Source of the DNA: Procambarus clarkii | Taxonomy: Eukaryota > Arthropoda > Malacostraca > Decapoda > Cambaridae | Reading direction: 5' to 3' | DNA: 64,000 nt | Assembly: GCF_040958095.1 (NCBI RefSeq) | Contig: NC_091230.1 | Location: forward strand, 6,581,926-6,645,925 | Notes under the pieces: generated by a model | The model's input: only the letters and a program-made list of their open reading frames with translations | Database searches by the model: none | Told to the model about the DNA's origin: nothing | Made by a program: the position numbers and the translations under genes | Part shown: piece after piece, positions 57,271-64,000 of the stretch | How the letters are laid out: each line of letters begins with the position of its first letter | Position numbering within the stretch: position 1 is the stretch's first letter

Positions 57271-57984
57271 GATCGATGTTCCCTTCGGGAATCTTAATTT
57301 TAAGATGAATAGGAAAACCAGGGATATACTGAACATCTTGTTTCAGATTCTTTACTTTAAAATGCATAACGTTTCGAATACTTCTCGTATTCATCATCAG
57401 ATCTAATAGAAAAAACAGAAATCACAATCAAATAACTGGTAAACAAAGAACTCATACTGAATATAATTGCCTATCAAAGAAAGGAAAATGCTTAAAAAAA
57501 CAAAACACTTAAGCGCACTTAAAGTGATCAATACAAATAAAACTTATTAACTGTCACATATATTAAAGCTAATTTAAAAATCCATTAAGCTACAAGATGA
57601 AATTTATAACTACTAAAACAAACCATTCTATTAAACTTACGTGAAGTGATCAGAAGTGAAACTTGATACCTAACACGTAGATACTAAACACTATAACAAA
57701 TATTTATATAATGACTACAAATCTACAAAAAATGTATGTAAAATACAAACAGAATAAACGACAATTATAAAGTACTAACCAAAATCTTATAAAAAACTCA
57801 AATATTAAATAAAATTAAATACCAAAAAATGTATTATATATCCTAAATAAAAGATTATATTAATGTACAATGTCAAGACTTGAAATAAGTAAGAAAGGGC
57901 AAAGACATGGTAAACTAAACAAAATTATAATAAAATTAAACTACCAAAAAGAACTATAAATCAAATTACAGGGCCTACTGTGCA

Positions 57985-58376
57985 CTATACAGTGTACAAT
58001 TGAACAGCTGAAAGGTTGCTATTTAACAGAGGCCGCAGCTCCTTTATATATAAGGATTCCATTACTCTCAAATCTGACTGGCCATTCATACAAGTGTCCA
58101 GAATTTTAAAATCAGATTCCAGCAGAGAATGATCAAACTCATAACAATGGTTTCTAATCTCCGAAAATGCTGGTTTAGACAATGGTAATCCAGTCCTAAA
58201 AGATAATCCCCGGTGCTCAAGTATCCTAATCTTAAAGTTCCGAATGGAACTCCCGATATATCCAGCATTACAGCTGGAACAATTATACATATATACGACA
58301 TTTGAGCACAAGGGGGTAGGCACTTTATCTTTAAATTTAAAATAAGAGCCTATGGTATTTGTGTTGACAAAAATAA
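57985..58376 (-). pseudogene. Penelope-like GIY-YIG endonuclease, inverted partial copy
   Basis: Minus-strand frame of 112 residues, VVYMYNCSSCNAGYIGSS then RILEHRG. It shows a CxxC motif before the YIG and a conserved Arg/His further on. It reads through without a stop to its natural end and keeps a Cys codon where the plus copy has TGA (60019-60021). No RT precedes it, so it is a fragment only. Confidence 0.82.
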
Positions 58377-59124
58377 TATCATTAGTACTGTTTCCTCCTT
58401 AGCACATGAAGTTTTTAATGACTTTGGTAAATATAAATCTACATTCCCTCCTTTTGACAAAAGGAAATTGGAGTGTATTAATGGCTTAAAGAATGATAGG
58501 AGTATTTGCATTACTAGACCAGATAAAGGTAGGGGTATAGTGGTTTTGAACAAGTTAGAGTATGTGAATAAGGTGGAAAGGTTGTTAGAAGACCCCTCTA
58601 AATTTATGTTGGATGATATAGACCCTTTCTCGTATATTTTGAAATGTGAGGATAAACTGAATAGAGTTTTACGAAGTCTGAAAGACTCTCTTTTTGATTA
58701 TACTAAATTACTTGCAACTGGCTCTAAGCCAGGCATCTTATATGGGTTGCCTAAAGTTCATAAAACAGGTATACCGATTCGTCCTATTTTATCAGCGATT
58801 GGCACTTTTAATTATAAACTGGCAAAGTTTCTGGTTCCATTATTAGAACCATTAACGCATAATGAATTTACTGTGAGAAATTCTCAGGATATTGTAAAAG
58901 AACTTTCTTCTTTAAATTTTGAGCTCCCAACTACAATGGCCAGTTTCGATGTTGAATCACTTTTTACTAATATTCCTTTGTTGGAAACCATTGATATCTG
59001 TGTAAGTCAATTATTTGCTGACACTAACTTAGTGTCTGGACTTTGTAGTAAAATATTCAGACGGCTGTTAGAAATAGCAGTTAAAGACTCCATCTTTATG
59101 TTTAATAATATTTATTATAAATAA
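58377..59124 (+). pseudogene. Penelope-like reverse transcriptase, N-terminal part
   Basis: The frame is open from the arm junction. Motifs typical of Penelope RT: CITRPDKGRGIVVLNK, PGILYGLPKVHKTGIPIRPILSAIG and TTMASFDVESLFTNIPL (first catalytic Asp). It ends at TAA 59122-59124, just before the IDGVAMGSPLGP motif of the next segment in the same frame. Likely one nonsense change (a CAA to TAA transition would do it). The N-terminus of the protein is missing. Product when intact: an RT that copies element RNA at nicked DNA ends. Confidence 0.87.
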
Positions 59125-60178
59125 ATTGATGGAGTAGCAATGGGGTCTCCTTTAGGTCCTGCACTGTCTAATGCTTTTTTGAGTTTTTATGAAATAAATT
59201 GGCTTGATAATTTTCCTTCGGCCTTTAAACCAGTCTTGTACAGGAGATATGTAGATGACACTTTTTTGCTGTTTAAGGACCAATGTCATATTGAGAAATT
59301 TAGAGAGTATCTTAATGCACAACATAGTAATATACGGTTTACTGCAGAGTGTGAAGTTGATAATTCATTGTCGTTTCTTGATGTAAAAGTGAATAACTTT
59401 AATGGGTTCAACACTAATGTTTTTAGGAAACCAACCTTTACTGGTTTAGGTTTAAATTTTAATTCTTTTGTTCCTGATATTTTTAAGAAAAATGCAATTA
59501 ACACTCTACTGAATAGGGCCTTTGTTTTATGTTCTAATTGGAATAACTTTGATCAAGAAATTAATTTTCTTGTGAAATTTTTTTCAAATAATGGTTATCC
59601 TTTGCATATGGTTTATACCTTTATAAGGAATTTCTTAAATAAGAAGTTTCACCCATCGTGTAGGATTACTACAGTGGAAAGGGATCTTAAATATATTAAA
59701 TTACCATTTTATGGCAGTATTAGCTTTTCTGTAAGGAGTCGTTTGAGGAGACTGTTGCAGCAGTGTTATCCTCAAGTAGACTTTAGATTTATTTTTGTCA
59801 ACACAAATACCATAGGCTCTTATTTTAAATTTAAAGATAAAGTGCCTACCCCCTTGTGCTCAAATGTCGTATATATGTATAATTGTTCCAGCTGTAATGC
59901 TGGATATATCGGGAGTTCCATTCGGAACTTTAAGATTAGGATACTTGAGCACCGGGGATTATATTTTAGGACTGGATTACCATTGTCTAAACCAGCATTT
60001 TCGGAGATTAGAAACCATTGATATGAGTTTGATCATTCTCTGCTGGAATCTGATTTTAAAATTCTGGACACTTGTATGAATGGCCAGTCAGATTTGAGAG
60101 TAATGGAATCCTTATATATAAAGGAGCTGCGGCCTCTGTTAAATAGCAACCTTTCAGCTGTTCAATTGTACACTGTAT
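59125..60178 (+). pseudogene. Penelope-like RT C-terminal part and GIY-YIG endonuclease
   Basis: Continues the frame: IDGVAMGSPLGPALSNAFLS, YRRYVDDTFLLF (catalytic YVDD intact), LSFLDVKVNNF and FRKPTFTG. A linker follows, then the endonuclease: NVVYMYNCSSCNAGYIGSS and ILEHRGLYFRTG. TGA at 60019-60021 interrupts the last ~50 residues, which then run to a stop near 60178. The CxxC before YIG is the zinc-binding feature of some animal Penelope clades. Only two stops affect the coding part, so the copy is fairly young. Confidence 0.88.
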
Positions 60179-60850
60179 AGTGCACAGTAGGCCCTGTAAT
60201 TTGATTTATAGTTCATTTTGGTAGTTTAATTTTATTATAATTTTGTTTAGTTTACCAAGTCTTTGCCCTTTCATACTTATTTCAAGTCTTGACATTGTAC
60301 ATTAATATAATCTTTTATTTAGGATATATAATACATTTTTTGGTATTTAATTTTATTTAATGTTTGAGTTTTTTATAAGATTTTGGTTAGTACTTTATAA
60401 TTGTCGTTTATTCTGTTTGTATTTTACATACATTTTTTGTAGATTGGTAGTCATTATATAAATATTTGTTATAGTGTTTAGTATCTACGTGTTAGGTATC
60501 AAGTTTCACTTCTGATCACTTCACGTAAGTTTAATAGAATGGTTTGTTTTAGTAGTTATAAATTTCATCTTGTAGTTTAATGGATTTTTAAATTAGCTTT
60601 AATATATGTGACAGTTAATAAGTTTTATTTGTATTGATCACTTTAAGTTTTGTTTTTTTAAGCATTTTCCTTTCTTTGATAGGCAATTATATTCAGTATG
60701 AGTTCTTTGTTTATCAGTTATTTGATTGTGATTTCTTGTTTATTCTTTTAGATCTGATGATGAATATGAGAAGTATTCGAAAGGTTATGCATTTTAAAGT
60801 ATAGAATCTGAAACAAGATGTTCAGTTTATCCCTGGTTTTCCTATTCATC

Positions 60851-60854
<4 letters not shown>

Positions 60855-60928
<74 letters not shown>
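60855..60928. repeat. (TA)n microsatellite
   Basis: About 74 bp of TA repeats at the right end of the Penelope-like element. Confidence 0.97.
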
Positions 60929-60929
<1 letters not shown>

Positions 60930-62145
60930 AATTTATATGAAGTGGTTCAGTCACCTCGACTGAAGCTTTTCCCACACAAGAGACACGCATGAGGGTTTGT
61001 TTACCTTGCGAGTGTCTTTATGCTTGGAAAAAAGATTTAGCTGCTGCACTACAATAATAATAAACTTACTGAAATATGAGGCGTTGCCTCACTCTATAAC
61101 CGACAGACAGACTTATTGGATATATTAAAGTTACACAAGCATACAATTGGCCAACTAATACACTTAATAACATTCAATATACTTCTCTGAATGCTGGGTG
61201 CCTGTCTGACGAGTGTGCCAGACTGAATAACTCTCTTGTCGAGTTTAGGCACGATATATTATATCACAGCTTTGCTGTAGATTGTTCTGGTAGCGTTGTT
61301 ACGTGATTATTTCCTTAATTGCGTTTGCAGAATGATGATGGTAGAGGTGGAGACAGTGTCACTTTGTGTGCTCCACTGTACACTCCTATATATAAATGTT
61401 CTAGGAATTTTTCCTGGTAGATATATTGTCCAGGTACTCCCCCAGTTCTAGAAAGTAATCACTGGTGATAAAGATAATTGGATAGGGTGTCCTAAGCTGA
61501 ATAACTGTTCGCAAGGCACCGTGGTACATTTTCACTGTTTTGTAAACACAAGCGTTCTGGCCCCGGGATGTGGTGGGCGCTTCTCTCCCATCCATCGTCC
61601 CCCCCCCCCCCCCCACCTTCTATGCTCCCTGAGCACGGTAGCCTTCAATGAATATTGATTGATTATTTTTACTGTCTAGACATATGATTGAGATAAGATG
61701 TGATTATAATATAATTAGAAATAGGTTTTAAAGATTATAAATAGTACTTGATTTTACTTTGGTTTCTTATTAAGGATTTGAATTGATCCCTACCGGAAAT
61801 CGATTCAATTGTTCCAATAGTTTTTTAATTAAGAAATCCTTCTAGAAGCTTCCAATTCTTAAGAAATCACGCACCAAGTCATGTAGGTACCTATAGGGCC
61901 CTATAGTGTACGTGATTATTGTGGAGTTGTCATGTATGATCCAGATATATAATGAATCTGTTGATTCTGATATGATTTTGTTATGATTTAGATATGATAT
62001 AGAAATAATACATTTCTTAGATAATATAGATATAGTGTTTTACCTATTGACCCCACATAGTGAGTAACAATTTCCCACATCTTCCAGAGGGAGAGAACTG
62101 GCACAGAATCCAATACTAAGGACAATAGTAACCATCTGTATTCAT
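60929..62145. other. Unassigned DNA, possibly LTR/3' UTR of a BEL/Pao relic
   Basis: No coding frame. A poly-C run of about 15 lies at 61600-61615. Because a BEL/Pao integrase end points leftwards from 62146, part of this could be its 3' UTR and LTR, but I found no second LTR to confirm it. Confidence 0.35.
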
Positions 62146-62650
62146 TTACTCTCCATCATATTGATAATACAAGTGCACATTTTGCTTGCACTTTTGTGCA
62201 GCTGTCCGTTGTGGATGATTGTGTCTGTTAGGAGTCTGTGGGTCATGTGGAGTTAGAGGGTCTTGGGGTCTCCCAGGATCTAACTGTAGCTGACTCACTG
62301 ATTCCATGTGGATGAGTTTGTCCAATGTCTTCAGTGAAGTTGTTCCTTTAGACACGATTTTGACTATTCTCAAAATCCCCCGGCTATCTGGATGGACCGA
62401 GACAACTTTACCCATTGGCTAGTCAGCCCTACGGCCTTCACTGTCTACCAAGACAACAGCGCCAGGATGGAGATTAGATATGTTATGTGGGACATTGGCC
62501 CCATAGTGAAGTTCTCGTAGAGATGTAAGATATTCTTTTGTCCAAACATCATTCCATTTTTGGATTATGCTGGACAGATGCTTATACCCCTGAACCAACT
62601 CGCTCTGACCCACATATGTGGGATCTCTGATCTCATCATATTTCAAGGCG
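62146..62650 (-). pseudogene. pol: BEL/Pao integrase C-terminal fragment
   Basis: Minus strand. YKHLSSIIQKWNDVWTKEYL, then LHPGAVVLVDSEGRRAD and PMGKVVSVHPDSRGILRIVK, match the C-terminal DUF5641-type domain of the element at 3232. Compare NRWNEVWTREYL and GDLVLVDSDGPRSEWPIGKIV there. TAG at 62419-62421 stands where the other copy has Trp. The two are clearly diverged, so this is another BEL/Pao family. Upstream it is cut at about 62650 by LINE-D sequence. Confidence 0.82.
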
Positions 62651-63520
62651 AAAGCGGCAGCAGCCTTCACCCCAACAGCTGGAGTCCCACAAGGGCCGTG
62701 CCTGGCCCGGTCCCCTTCAACATTTTTGTAAATGACCTGCCCCAACTAGAATATAGGGACACCATTATCATCCAATTTGCAGACGACGTAACTCACATAA
62801 TAACATCTAACCCAAGCAGCTAACTATGCAACTGTAACCCGTAAGGTGAACGTAGAACTAGCCAGGACTGCAAACTGGGAAAGAAAATGGAGGATCACCA
62901 CTAACCCAGAAAAGATCCAAATAAGCACTGTCGGATGTATGGCCTTCTCAATCGAAAATGTGGGGGGGATAAGGATCAGGAGTGAACCCATAGCCATCTC
63001 AAACTCCAACACAGTGCTCGGATACAACTTCAACAGGCTACTCAACTCTGCCCAGTATGTCTCCCAGAAGACAGCGATGGCTAGGGGTTCCCTGTCAAGG
63101 CTCTTCCGCTTCAGGCAATCCCCATCCACATCAAGTTCCACCTGTACTGAATGATCATAAGGCCTAGCCTGGAGTACCCTTACGTTCCCCTGAACATTAC
63201 CAATAAGCTGAAGATCCAACGGGTACAAAATAAAACACTTCTCTTTGTAGAAGGCCTATCGCTGATGGGCAGGGTAAGAACAGACCAAATCCATGAGACA
63301 CTCAACCTGATAACAATGAACACCAGGCTCAGCTACCTGGCCAGAAGGCAGCTGGACTGCATAAAGCACATGTATGTCACAGGCTCCGAAGATCCCTACC
63401 AAACAGTAAACACCACCAGTGACTACGAGATCCATGAACCACCACACAGAACCCGAAGAACCACTCTCCAACAAAAAGTGATCAGACACATCCATGATCA
63501 GGCCTTCCTAAGACCTTAAA
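62651..63520 (+). pseudogene. LINE-D, reverse transcriptase fragment
   Basis: Plus strand. It begins at the RT motif TAGVPQGPCLAPVPFNIFVNDLPQ and carries QFADDVTHI (catalytic FADD). ELARTANWERKWRITTNPEKIQI follows in another frame (62846-63154), then RPSLEYPYVPLNITNKLKIQRVQNKTLLF (63151-63519) to the end of ORF2. It is 5'-truncated at the VPQG motif. Frameshifts occur near 62825 and 63154. Sequence style differs from LINE-A, -B and -C, so it is a fourth family. Confidence 0.82.
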
Positions 63521-63690
63521 TACTAAGTGGCCTACCAGATGAGTGGCCCATCTCGGAGCCGATCTATACCTAATAAAGAATAAATAATTCAAAAAATAAT
63601 AAATAAATTAAATAAATAAACAAGTAAATAATAAATAAAAATATATAAATAAATAAAATTGAAAAAATAAACAAATAAAAAACAAACAAC
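63521..63690 (+). repeat. LINE-D 3' UTR and (AAATA)n-like tail
   Basis: A short 3' UTR is followed from about 63570 by irregular aaataaat repeats, a plausible LINE tail. Confidence 0.65.
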
Positions 63691-64000
63691 GTTTTTTGTG
63701 CTACCAGAAGTGTAACTACCCTGATGTTGCTAAGATTAAACTCCTGTAGCCAACTCCATCGGCTCTAGGGCTTCCAGACACCAGCTAGGACACAAACACT
63801 AGCCACCCTGCCAATATACTGACAACCCAACATACCACATGCCCAAACAAACGACACACACATATGTCAACCCACGGTGGACAGGCCACCAAACTCTCAA
63901 ACCTCCTCTCACTCAACACTCGCATCCTCTTCCAGAATTTCACCTCCCCATCCCTCTACCTCCTCCCGTCCTTTCCAAACCCTTTGGACATCAAAATGAA
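63691..64000. other. Unassigned C/A-rich DNA at the window end
   Basis: C/A-rich sequence without a recognised gene; could be the 5' part of another element cut by the window edge. Confidence 0.35.

Larger units (their letters stand above)
57300..60854 (+). mobile_element. Penelope-like element with inverted partial copy
   Basis: Inverted arms 57300-58376 and 59789-60854 (about 1.07 kb each) flank a central RT segment. Each arm contains the GIY-YIG endonuclease end and the 3' non-coding region of the element. RT plus GIY-YIG in one ORF is the hallmark of Penelope-like elements, which often insert as tandem or inverted partial copies. (TA)n lies on both outer sides (57204-57267 and 60855-60928). 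The plus copy is 5'-truncated exactly at the arm junction. Confidence 0.88.

Noticed and set aside
57145-57406. Ile-Tyr repeat proteins over the TA runs
   Set aside because: Translation of (TA)n; no coding meaning.
58377-59124. Telomerase-like reverse transcriptase
   Set aside because: Similarity of Penelope RTs to telomerase is known, but the linked GIY-YIG endonuclease and inverted arms fix it as a Penelope-like element.

Overview
This 64-kb window looks like intergenic DNA from a decapod crustacean, most likely a crayfish- or lobster-like genome. I infer this from the style of the repeats: BEL/Pao, CR1/Jockey-type LINEs, tRNA-derived SINEs, a Penelope-like element, long minisatellites, and a TTAGG-type arthropod telomere motif inside a MITE. 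I found no host protein gene, no rRNA gene and no intact tRNA gene. Almost everything I can recognise is a transposable element or a tandem array, often nested. The labels LINE-A to LINE-D, SINE-1 and SINE-2 are mine.

Layout. 1-12480: a decayed gag-like ORF1 of an unassigned retroelement (+), split by a complete BEL/Pao LTR element (1252-11502, coding strand minus, 5-bp TSD GCGGT) and by a SINE-1 copy. The BEL element has an extra SGNH-hydrolase-like ORF upstream of gag. 12778-18480: three minisatellites (32-, 30- and 42-bp units) and an old LINE-A remnant. 18770-23292: several LINE-A pieces (+). 23293-26238: a 2.9-kb array of 18-bp units that starts inside LINE-A ORF2. 26690-28145: LINE-A (-) and SINE-1 (-). 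28216-48300: LINE-B (-), split by a 15.6-kb LTR-int-LTR-int-LTR element with 4.1-kb LTRs and no coding capacity (29513-45097, 5-bp TSD CCCTC), and carrying two SINE-2 copies. 48345-53719: the 3' half of a LINE-A (-), split by a nearly full LINE-C (+). 53720-56252: a second 18-bp array (-), split by an 880-bp inverted-repeat element with TSD TTA. 56762-60928: TA repeats, a 367-bp MITE with telomere-like repeats, and a Penelope-like element arranged as a 1.07-kb inverted repeat around its RT. 62146-63520: a BEL/Pao integrase fragment (-) fused to a LINE-D RT fragment (+).

The best leads are structural. (1) The triple-LTR element carries the footprint of one unequal LTR-LTR crossover. Its middle LTR is a mosaic whose breakpoint maps to 36809-37043. 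(2) The LINE-A 5' half at 21.9-23.3 kb and the LINE-A 3' half at 48.3-53.7 kb meet the same 18-bp array at the same codon and lie in opposite orientation. This is the pattern expected if a ~30-kb inversion broke one array-bearing element. (3) The SGNH ORF in a BEL/Pao element keeps Ser, Gly, Asn and the Asp-His pair. (4) SINE-1 shares its 3' tail with LINE-A. (5) Both LTR families begin with a perfect 18-20 bp palindrome.

All coding regions carry stops or frameshifts, so I call them pseudogenes. Family calls rest on motifs read by eye; no database search was possible.
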